This document shows, one piece after another, positions 57,338 through 64,000 of a stretch of DNA of 64,000 bases. Under the pieces are notes generated by a model. That model was given only the letters and a program-made list of their open reading frames with translations, made no database searches and had not been told where the DNA came from. The stretch is from Massilia sp. ZL223 (GTDB lineage Bacteria; Pseudomonadota; Gammaproteobacteria; Burkholderiales; Burkholderiaceae_D): NCBI RefSeq assembly GCF_018119395.1, contig NZ_JAGPWD010000029.1, forward strand, positions 1-64,000, written 5' to 3'. A program made the translations under genes and the position numbers. The stretch's first letter is position 1. Each line of letters starts with the position of its first letter.

Positions 57338-57979
57338 TTAGTAGTCTTCGAGCCGGAATGCGCTCAACGAGGGAATCACGTGGTCGGCGCGGGTCAGCAC
57401 CTCCGGCCTTCCCACGCCCACCGCCACCATCCCGGCATCCTTGATCGAGGCCACTCCGGCGACCGCATCCTCGACGCCGAGGCAGTCTTGCGGCTCCAGC
57501 CCCAGCTGGACGGCCGCGGTCAGGAAGATTTCCGGATGCGGCTTGCTGTTCCTGATCGTGGCCGCGTCGACCACGGTGTCGAAGCGCTCGCGGATGCCGA
57601 GGCGGTCGAGCACCGTGAAGGCGTTCTTGCTGACCGAGGCCAGGCCGGTCTTCAGGCCCGCCGCACGCACCGCGTCCAGCGCGTCCAGCGCGCCAGGCAG
57701 CAGGTCGCCGGGCGTCATGGTCGCGATCAGTTCCTGGTAGTGGCGGTTCTTGGCGTCGGCCAGGGCCAGCTTTTCTTCCTCCGAAAAGCCGCGCGGGGCG
57801 CGCGCCAGGATCAGTTCGAGCGAACCCATGCGGTCGACGCCCTTGAGCTGCTCGTTGAATTCCTCGTCGAAGGACGCGCCGACCGCATCGGCCAGGCGCT
57901 TCCACGCCAGGTAATGGTAATGCGCGGTGTCGGTGATGACGCCGTCCAGGTCGAAAATGACTGCCTTGTACTTGCTCAT
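57338..57979 (-). CDS. pgmB: beta-phosphoglucomutase
   Basis: 213-residue HAD hydrolase-type enzyme: Asp10 and Asp12 in FDLDGVITDT, the substrate pocket in GVDRMGSLELIL, LASVSKNAF (motif 2) and NSKPHPEIF, with GVEDAVAG. Converts beta-glucose 1-phosphate, the product of inverting GH65 phosphorylases, to glucose 6-phosphate. GGAGG precedes the ATG, which overlaps the GH65 stop by 4 bp. The pairing supports an inverting phosphorylase. Confidence 0.93.
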   Translation of the reverse strand: MSKYKAVIFDLDGVITDTAHYHYLAWKRLADAVGASFDEEFNEQLKGVDRMGSLELILARAPRGFSEEEKLALADAKNRHYQELIATMTPGDLLPGALDALDAVRAAGLKTGLASVSKNAFTVLDRLGIRERFDTVVDAATIRNSKPHPEIFLTAAVQLGLEPQDCLGVEDAVAGVASIKDAGMVAVGVGRPEVLTRADHVIPSLSAFRLEDY

Positions 57980-60282
57980 GCGGCCTCCAGGCGGATGTCG
58001 GGGTTGGCGCGCGTCAGCTGCACGGCGGTCCCGTGGTGGGTGAACGCCAGCGACTCGCCGTCCGCCAGCTTGTAGTGAACGCCGGCAGCGTCGACGGAGA
58101 CGGCCAGCAGCGCGCCCTGCACATGCACCTGGAAGCGGTAGCTGGTCCATTTACCGGGAAGGGCCGGCGCGAAACGCAGGCCGCTGCCCGTCAGCCGCAT
58201 GCCGGCGAAGCCGTAGGCCACGCCCAGCCAGGTGCCGGCCATCGCCGCGGTGTGCACGCCGTACTCGGTGTTGGCGTGGGTGTTGTCCAGGTCCAGGCGC
58301 GCGGTCTCCATGAAGTAGTGGTAGGCCTTGTCGGCGTAACCCACTTCATTGGCGACCATGCTGAAGATGCAGGACGACAGCGAGGAATCGTGGGTGGTCA
58401 CGCGCTCGTAGAAATCGAAGTCGCGGCGCTTGTCGTCCAGGCTGAATTCGTCCGACAGCAGCAGCAAGGCCAGCACCACGTCGGCCTGCTTGCACACCTG
58501 GTGGCGGTAGATCACCAGCGGGTGGTAGTGCAGCAGCAGCGGATACTTGTCCTTGGGGGTGCCGGCGAAGTCCCAGGGCTTCTTGGACAGGAAGCTGTCG
58601 TCCTGCTCGTGGATGCCCAGCGCTTCGTCGTAGGGCAGGCGCATCGCCGCGCTGGCCGATCGCCAGGCCGCGATCTCGCCGTCCTCCAGGCCGATGGCCC
58701 CGGCCACGCGGGCGAAGTCGGCGGGCCGCTCGGCGCGCAGGCGCTCGGCCATGTCGGCCGCGAACCTCATGTGCATGCGCGCCATGGCGTTGGTGTAGTA
58801 GTTGTTGTTGACCAGGGCCGTGTATTCGTCCGGGCCGGTCACTTCATTGATGCAGAAGCGCCCTTCGCGGTCGTAGCTGCCGATCCCGGTCCAGATGCGC
58901 GCCGTCTCCATCACGATCTCGGCGCCGTACTGGGCGATGAAGTCGAAGTCGCCGGTGGCGAGCAGGTAGAGGCGGATCGAATAGGCGACGTCGGCGTTGA
59001 TGTGGTATTGGGCCGTGCCGGCCGGGTAGTAGGCCGAGCATTCCTCGCCGGCGATGGTGCGCCACGGGTAGAGGGCGCCGGTCGCGTGCGACATCTGGCG
59101 CGCCCGCTCGCGCGCCTTGGGCAGGCCGTTGTAGCGGTACTGCAGCAGCGCGCGCGCAATCTCGGGGCGCGAGAACAGGAAGAAGGGGAAGACGTAGATC
59201 TCGGTATCCCAGAAATAGTGGCCCTCGTAGCCTTCGCCGGTCACGCCCTTGGCGGCGATGTTGGTGCGGCCGTCGCGGCCGACCGACTGCAGCAGGTGAT
59301 ACTGGTTGAAGCGCACGCCCTGCTGCAGGGCGTCGTCGCCCTCGATCTGGACGTCGGCTTCCCGCCAGAAGCGGTCGAGGTAGACGCCCTGCTCGGCCAC
59401 CAGGTGGGCGAAGCCGTCCTGCGCTGCGCGCGCCATTTCTTCCCTGGCCAGGCGCGGGACCTCATCTTCGGCCACGTCGCGCGAGCTGACGTAGGCGATG
59501 AACTTGTGCAGGGTCAGCGCCTCGCCTTCGCGCAGGCTGGCGCCGAAGGCATGGACGGCGCCGCGGCCGGCGGACGCGGTCGCGCAGACGTGACGCATGC
59601 CGGTCGCCAGCAGGAAGCCGCTGTTCCGGGTGCGCTGCAGCAGCAGTTCGCCCTCGCCATCCGCTTCGCGGCTCAGCGTGGACAGCGCCGGGCCGGTCAC
59701 CGCCGAGCCCACGCGCGGGTCGTCGCCGGCCTGCAGGTTGGTGACCTCGCTGTCGATGCGGGAAGCGATCTCCACCCGGCCGGCAAAGTTCAGCGCCGTC
59801 ACCCGGTACTCGATCGCGGCCACATGCTTGCGTCCGAAGCAGACCAGGCGCCGGCTGTCGATGCGCACGCGGTGACCCTGTGGGCTTTCCCACTCCACGG
59901 TACGTTCCAGGACGCCCTTGCGGAAGTCCAGGCTGCGCTCGTAGGCCAGCAGCTTGCCGGCGTCGAACACGAAGCGCTCGCCCTCGACCGTGAGCGCGAT
60001 GCACTTCGCGTTCGGCACGTTCAGCATGAACTCGTTGGTGCGCGCCAGGCCATAGGCGTTTTCCGGGTAGTGGATCGCCTCGTTCTCGTAGAAGCCGTTC
60101 AGGTAGCTGCCTTCCAGCCCGGCCGCCCCGCCCTCCTCGTGGGTGCCGCGCAGGCCGATGTAGCCGTTCCCGAGCGCGAACAGGGTCTCGTGCAGGAAGG
60201 CGCGCGGCCCCAGGGGCGCGGTCTCGCGGATCTGCCAGGGCTCGGCCGGGACAGCGTCGATGACATCGATAACATTTTCCAC
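57976..60282 (-). CDS. GH65 disaccharide phosphorylase (maltose/kojibiose/trehalose type)
   Basis: 768 residues: N-terminal beta-sandwich (ETLFALGNGYIGLRGTHEEG), (alpha/alpha)6 barrel and C-terminal domain. The catalytic acid is Glu486 in GPDEYTALVNNNYYTNAM, at the position of the known maltose phosphorylase Glu487. It cleaves an alpha-glucose disaccharide with phosphate to give beta-glucose 1-phosphate plus glucose. Which linkage (1,4, 1,2, 1,3 or 1,1) is unclear. It begins at GTG 60282 with GAGG upstream; an identical LacI operator covers codons 3-8. Confidence 0.9.
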   Translation of the reverse strand: MENVIDVIDAVPAEPWQIRETAPLGPRAFLHETLFALGNGYIGLRGTHEEGGAAGLEGSYLNGFYENEAIHYPENAYGLARTNEFMLNVPNAKCIALTVEGERFVFDAGKLLAYERSLDFRKGVLERTVEWESPQGHRVRIDSRRLVCFGRKHVAAIEYRVTALNFAGRVEIASRIDSEVTNLQAGDDPRVGSAVTGPALSTLSREADGEGELLLQRTRNSGFLLATGMRHVCATASAGRGAVHAFGASLREGEALTLHKFIAYVSSRDVAEDEVPRLAREEMARAAQDGFAHLVAEQGVYLDRFWREADVQIEGDDALQQGVRFNQYHLLQSVGRDGRTNIAAKGVTGEGYEGHYFWDTEIYVFPFFLFSRPEIARALLQYRYNGLPKARERARQMSHATGALYPWRTIAGEECSAYYPAGTAQYHINADVAYSIRLYLLATGDFDFIAQYGAEIVMETARIWTGIGSYDREGRFCINEVTGPDEYTALVNNNYYTNAMARMHMRFAADMAERLRAERPADFARVAGAIGLEDGEIAAWRSASAAMRLPYDEALGIHEQDDSFLSKKPWDFAGTPKDKYPLLLHYHPLVIYRHQVCKQADVVLALLLLSDEFSLDDKRRDFDFYERVTTHDSSLSSCIFSMVANEVGYADKAYHYFMETARLDLDNTHANTEYGVHTAAMAGTWLGVAYGFAGMRLTGSGLRFAPALPGKWTSYRFQVHVQGALLAVSVDAAGVHYKLADGESLAFTHHGTAVQLTRANPDIRLEAA
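60261..60276. promoter_or_regulatory. LacI-type operator inside the GH65 start
   Basis: TGACATCGATAACATT on the plus strand, identical in all 16 bases to the site at 61444-61459. It covers codons 3 to 8 of the GH65 gene and starts 6 bp inside it. A repressor here could block elongation or start at a local promoter. Confidence 0.65.
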
Positions 60283-60347
60283 TTCGGTTTCCTCGTCTGG
60301 GCCGCACGGTCACGGCGCGCGTTGTATCGCTTGGTTAAATCAGGGAA

Positions 60348-61358
60348 TCAAGTCTGCCGAACGATCAGGGTCGTCGGCAGCATTTCGGAATCGGTCGGCT
60401 GGCCCTCGATCATGGCCAGCATCTTTCTCGCCAATAGCACGCCGCCGTCGCGCAGGTACTGGTGCACGCTGGTCAGCGGCGGCACGAAGCTCGCCGCACC
60501 CGGCGTGTCGTCATAGCCGATGACGGAAATATCGTCCGGCACCCGCAGGCTGGCTTCGGTCAGGGCGCGGATCGCGCCCATGGCCAGCAGGTCGCTGGCG
60601 GCAAACAGGCCATCGCAGGCCAGGCCAGGCTTTTTCTTCAACAGGGTCTGCACCGAATCGAAGCCGGCTTCGAAAGTGAAAGCCTTGGGACGCAGGATGT
60701 GCACGGTGGCGCGTCCGGCCAGGGTGTCGATGAAGCCGGCGCAGCGCTCCTGCACCTCGGCGTGGTCGACGTCGCCCAGGAAGATCAGCTTGCGCCGCCC
60801 CTGCTCGAGGAAGCGCTCGGCCGCGCTGGCCCCGCCCTTGCGGTTGTCGCTGCCGACGACCACGTAGTCGCCGTCGCGCTCGGGCGCGCCCCAGACCACC
60901 AGCGGCAGATTGGTCTGCTGCAGGGTGCGCACCGCCTCGCCGTGCGAACCCTGGCCCAGCAGGATCAGGCCGTCGGCGCCCTGCACAGGCGCCGTATCCA
61001 GCAGCTGCTTGGAGGTGAGCACCACGCTGTAGCCGGCCGTGGTCAGTTCCTGGGTGATCCCGCCCAGCAGCTCCAGCGGATAGGGATCGGACATCGGCCG
61101 CCCTTTCACGGGCGTCATCTCGACCACCACGGCCACGGAGTAGGAACGGCGCATGCGCAGGTTGCGCGCACTGATGTTGAAACGGTAGCCCTGCTCGGCC
61201 GCCAGCTGGCGGATCTTCTCGCGCGTCTTCTCGGTCACCAGCGGGCTGTCGCGCAGGGCGCGCGACACCGTAATGGTCGAGACGCCGGCCAGTTTGGCCA
61301 GGTCTTCCATCGTCGGGGCGGTGTCGCCTTTTGCCTTGTTGTGCTTTGCCAGTGCCAT
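60348..61358 (-). CDS. LacI-family repressor of the GH65 locus
   Basis: 336 residues: helix-turn-helix (EDLAKLAGVSTITVSRALRD) and PBP-like effector domain of about 270 residues. Lies between the GH65 gene (65 bp downstream) and the divergent TonB receptor, with cognate-looking operators at both. It likely represses the whole locus until the disaccharide or a derivative binds. A start at 61358 is taken; the preceding bases have no strong ribosome site. Confidence 0.9.
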   Translation of the reverse strand: MALAKHNKAKGDTAPTMEDLAKLAGVSTITVSRALRDSPLVTEKTREKIRQLAAEQGYRFNISARNLRMRRSYSVAVVVEMTPVKGRPMSDPYPLELLGGITQELTTAGYSVVLTSKQLLDTAPVQGADGLILLGQGSHGEAVRTLQQTNLPLVVWGAPERDGDYVVVGSDNRKGGASAAERFLEQGRRKLIFLGDVDHAEVQERCAGFIDTLAGRATVHILRPKAFTFEAGFDSVQTLLKKKPGLACDGLFAASDLLAMGAIRALTEASLRVPDDISVIGYDDTPGAASFVPPLTSVHQYLRDGGVLLARKMLAMIEGQPTDSEMLPTTLIVRQT

Positions 61359-61422
61359 GGAATGTCGATTGGTTCAATACGGCATGCATTATGACAGAAG
61401 TTTTTGTTTTGTCGACTAGAAA

Positions 61423-61438
61423 TGACATCGATAACAAT
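61423..61438. promoter_or_regulatory. LacI-type operator, distal
   Basis: TGACATCGATAACAAT, which matches the proximal site at 15 of 16 positions, starting exactly 21 bp upstream of it. Two helical turns of spacing suits cooperative or side-by-side repressor binding. Confidence 0.6.
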
Positions 61439-61442
61439 GTCG

Positions 61443-61471
61443 TTGACATCGATAACATTCGATGATTCAAT
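61443..61471 (+). promoter_or_regulatory. promoter of the TonB receptor
   Basis: Consensus-perfect -35 TTGACA (61443-61448), 17-bp spacer, -10 TTCAAT (61466-61471). The proximal LacI operator overlaps the -35 and spacer, so repressor and polymerase compete. The receptor starts at 61569. Confidence 0.6.
61444..61459. promoter_or_regulatory. LacI-type operator, proximal
   Basis: TGACATCGATAACATT, with a central ATCGAT and partial symmetry (TG..ATCGAT..CA), as in LacI-family operators. Identical to the site within the GH65 start at 60261-60276. Confidence 0.7.
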
Positions 61472-61568
61472 GACACGACTTTCCCGACAGATCATTGATC
61501 AGGAAGGGACAAAGCAGGGCCGGAGACGCCCTGCCGGCAACGAATTCCAACAACAGAGAGCCCATACC

Positions 61569-64000
61569 ATGAAGACTACGCACCAGTTCCCGCAACTGTC
61601 CGCCATCGCCCTCGCCGTGCTCGCCCTCGGCGCGCACTGCCAGGCCATGGCCCAGGAAGCCGGATCTGCCGACGCTCCAGCAACTCCCTCCGCCGTCCAG
61701 AAAGAAATCCAGCAGGTGGTCGTCACCGGCACGGCTTCGGCGGCCGGCACCCGCAAGATCGACGCCGCCTTCAGCATCACCACCGCCAGCGAGGAACAGC
61801 TCAAGGCGGCCGCCCCGATCAGCACCGCCGATATCATGAAGATCGTGCCGGGCGCCTACGCCGAATCCACCGGCGGCCAGTCGGGCGCCAACATCCAGGT
61901 GCGCGGCTTCCCCTCGGGCAGCGATTCGCCCTTCGTTTCGGTGCAAATGAACGGCAACCCGATCTACCCGGTGCCGGTCCTGTCCTTCTTCGAAGGCTCG
62001 TCCTCCTTCCGCCTGGACGACACCATCGAGCGCGTCGAAGTGCTGCGCGGCGGCCCGAGCACCATCTATTCCGCCGGCCAGCCGGGCGCGACCATGAACT
62101 TCATCATGAAGAAAGGCACCGACACGCCGGAAGGCTCGATCCGCGTCACCGCCGGCACCGGCAACCTGCGCCGCGTGGACGGCGTTTACAGCGGCAAGAT
62201 CGCCGAAGGCTGGTACGGCATGATCGGCGGCTTCTACCGCGTGACCGACGGCGTGCGCAAGGCGGGTTTCCCGGCCGACGACGGCGGCCAGCTGTCCGCC
62301 GCCCTGACCCGCAAGCTGGACCAGGGCGAGCTGAACCTGTACATGCGCTCGACCAACGACAAGAACGCCTTCTACACCGGTGTGCCGCTGATGTCGGCCA
62401 ATGACGGCCGCACCATCACCGAGTTCCCCGGCTTCGATCCGCTCACCGGCACCCTGATGAGCAACGAGATGCGCCTGTTCACCGTGGAAGCGGCGCCGGG
62501 CCGCACCCTGAACTACGACCTGGGCGACGGCCGCGGCCTGAAATCCAACCTGTTCGGCGCCGAATTCCAGCAGAACCTGAACGGCTGGCAGGTGTCGAAC
62601 AAGCTGAACTACTTCAACGGCGACCTGAACACCGTCGCCATGTTCACCGGTAACAACCCGCTGCGCGCCGGCGACTACCTGGCGGGCGCCATCACGGCGG
62701 CCAACGGCAATGCGGCGGCAGTGGCGGCGGCCGGCCGCCTGGCCACCACCGGCGCCATCACCTATGCGAACGGCGGCGGCGCGGTCGACCCGAACCAGCA
62801 GGTGGTCCAGGCTGGCCTGTGGGCGGTCGAGAAGAAGCTGCGCTCCTTCACCGACGAACTGCGCGTCAGCCGCGACATCGGCGCGAACCACACCCTGACG
62901 GCGGGCGCCTATGTAGCGAACTACTCGTCGAAGGACACCTGGTTCCTCGGCAACAGCCACCTGATGACCGCGACCCCGAACGCGCGCCTGATCGATGTCC
63001 GCCTGGACAACGGCGCGGTAGTCTCGAACAAGGGCAAGGAAGGCAACATCTTCTATGCGCCGGTCGCTTCCTACGACGGCGACAACACCGCCTTCTTCCT
63101 CGCCGACGAATGGCGCGTCACCGACCGCCTGAAGCTCGACGCCGGCATGCGCCGCGAGAAGCAGCGCCTGAACGCGACCATCTCGAACCTGAGCTCGGTG
63201 GACACGGACGGCAACCCGCTGACGCTGTACAACAACGGCACCTCGACCCCGGACGGCAGCTTCACCGGCCTGTCGCGCGACGACTCGGTGAACTCCTTCA
63301 CCGTGGGCGGCCTGTACAAGCTGGGCAAGGACAGCAGCGTGTTCGTGCGCGCCAACCAGGGCCACACCTTCATCTACTTCGACGACATGCGCAACGCCGG
63401 CACCCAGGCCGTGCTGGACGACCGCTCGCGCGTGCCTACCCCGAAGGTCAAGCAGCTCGAAGTGGGCTTCAAGACCGCGACCCCGCTGTACAGCGCCTAC
63501 GTGAACGCCTTCTTCACCGACTTCACCGGCATCTCCTTCCAGCAGATCACCACCAGCGGCGTGCTGTACTCGGTGAGCGGCTCCAAGGGCAAGGGCGCTG
63601 AATTCGAACTGGCGGTGCGTCCACTGGCGGGCCTGCAGCTCCAGCTGACCGGCAACTGGCAGGATTCCGAGTACCGCGACAACCCGGCGATCGAGGGCAA
63701 CACGGTGCAGCGCCAGCCGAAGTTCCAGTTCCGCTTCTCGCCGAGCTACCGCATCCCGCTGGGCGACCAGGCGGTGCGCGTGTACGGCACCTACTCGCGC
63801 GTCGGCAGCCGCTGGGCGGACCAGGCCAACACCCAGTACCTGCCGTCCTACGAGACCGTGGACCTGGGCGTGCTGGCCGAACTGTCGGACAAGCTCGAGT
63901 TCCGCGTGAGCGCCACCAACCTCACCAACGAACTGGGTCTGACCGAAGGCAATTCGCGTCTGACCAGCGGCAACGCCACCGGCCCGATCAACGCGCGTCC
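61569..64000 (+). CDS. TonB-dependent receptor (truncated by window end)
   Basis: At least 810 residues with no stop before the window ends. Signal peptide ends near AMAQ, the TonB box is QVVVTGT, and the plug includes IVPGAYAESTGGQSGANIQV, VEVLRGGPSTIYSAGQPGAT. The C-terminal part seen shows barrel strands approaching the end (RVSATNLTNELG). The start is the ATG at 61569; only a weak GAGAG ribosome site is seen. It lies opposite the LacI gene and its promoter overlaps LacI operators, so it probably takes up the disaccharide or its polymer for the GH65 pathway. Confidence 0.9.
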   Translation, partial: MKTTHQFPQLSAIALAVLALGAHCQAMAQEAGSADAPATPSAVQKEIQQVVVTGTASAAGTRKIDAAFSITTASEEQLKAAAPISTADIMKIVPGAYAESTGGQSGANIQVRGFPSGSDSPFVSVQMNGNPIYPVPVLSFFEGSSSFRLDDTIERVEVLRGGPSTIYSAGQPGATMNFIMKKGTDTPEGSIRVTAGTGNLRRVDGVYSGKIAEGWYGMIGGFYRVTDGVRKAGFPADDGGQLSAALTRKLDQGELNLYMRSTNDKNAFYTGVPLMSANDGRTITEFPGFDPLTGTLMSNEMRLFTVEAAPGRTLNYDLGDGRGLKSNLFGAEFQQNLNGWQVSNKLNYFNGDLNTVAMFTGNNPLRAGDYLAGAITAANGNAAAVAAAGRLATTGAITYANGGGAVDPNQQVVQAGLWAVEKKLRSFTDELRVSRDIGANHTLTAGAYVANYSSKDTWFLGNSHLMTATPNARLIDVRLDNGAVVSNKGKEGNIFYAPVASYDGDNTAFFLADEWRVTDRLKLDAGMRREKQRLNATISNLSSVDTDGNPLTLYNNGTSTPDGSFTGLSRDDSVNSFTVGGLYKLGKDSSVFVRANQGHTFIYFDDMRNAGTQAVLDDRSRVPTPKVKQLEVGFKTATPLYSAYVNAFFTDFTGISFQQITTSGVLYSVSGSKGKGAEFELAVRPLAGLQLQLTGNWQDSEYRDNPAIEGNTVQRQPKFQFRFSPSYRIPLGDQAVRVYGTYSRVGSRWADQANTQYLPSYETVDLGVLAELSDKLEFRVSATNLTNELGLTEGNSRLTSGNATGPINAR

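Noticed and set aside
61467..63365. 632-codon frame antisense to the last TonB receptor
   Set aside because: The plus-strand frame encodes signal peptide, TonB box and plug motifs; the antisense frame has none.

Overview
The window is a high-GC, gene-dense chromosomal stretch that looks like a soil or plant-associated betaproteobacterium, most likely Oxalobacteraceae (Massilia/Telluria/Janthinobacterium group). This is inferred from the mix of genes: many TonB-dependent receptors, GH43/GH65/GH1-like sugar enzymes, LacI regulators, multi-PAS hybrid histidine kinases and c-di-GMP enzymes. No rRNA, tRNA, CRISPR array, phage or insertion sequence was found. Nothing suggests recent transfer.

Layout. 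1-2.2 kb: a secreted hypothetical protein, a small outer-membrane beta-barrel protein with an unusually AT-rich, repeat-bearing promoter region, and a TetR regulator. 2.2-6.0 kb: an EthA-like Baeyer-Villiger monooxygenase operon (monooxygenase, SDR, alpha/beta hydrolase, then a GNAT), divergent from the TetR gene across a 20-bp palindrome, an EthR/EthA-like arrangement. 6.0-16 kb: a Gly-rich small protein, a large PAS hybrid kinase, a kefF-kefC pair, an MsrA and a PAS-GGDEF-EAL protein that must start at a non-ATG codon. 16-25 kb: a carbohydrate locus on the minus strand with a GH43, a TonB receptor, and a sugar ABC operon carrying its own LacI gene. 25-28 kb: an EamA transporter converging on a secreted two-domain GH43.

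28.4-37.3 kb: the most unusual part. A TonB receptor is followed by a CruF-like (DUF422) membrane protein, a DUF2236 (latex-clearing-protein/MpaB-type) oxygenase, a 1155-residue 7TMR-DISM hybrid kinase with two receivers and an Hpt domain, and a REC-GGDEF response regulator. The last four genes overlap by 4 bp at each junction. This suggests one transcription unit linking uptake and cleavage of a hydrophobic, perhaps isoprenoid, compound to a phosphorelay and c-di-GMP output. A GH1-like hydrolase follows.

38.7-50.9 kb: a Pro/Ala-rich membrane protein, DedA, a minimal AraC-type regulator, and a minus-strand run (XapX, YcaC-type hydrolase, YtcJ-type amidohydrolase, YoaK, TMEM175-like, NarL-type regulator) facing a LysR gene. 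Then come OsmC, pirin, and a LysR/MFS divergent pair, and an ankyrin protein. 51-56 kb: an HD-GYP phosphodiesterase and PAS histidine kinase overlapping by 1 bp, followed by a GAF-GGDEF-EAL protein with a degenerate GGDEF. A strong-looking promoter with a perfect palindrome precedes them. 56-64 kb: a disaccharide-phosphorylase locus (MFS transporter, beta-phosphoglucomutase, GH65 phosphorylase, LacI regulator, and a divergent TonB receptor truncated by the window end). Three near-identical LacI-type operators sit at its two control points.
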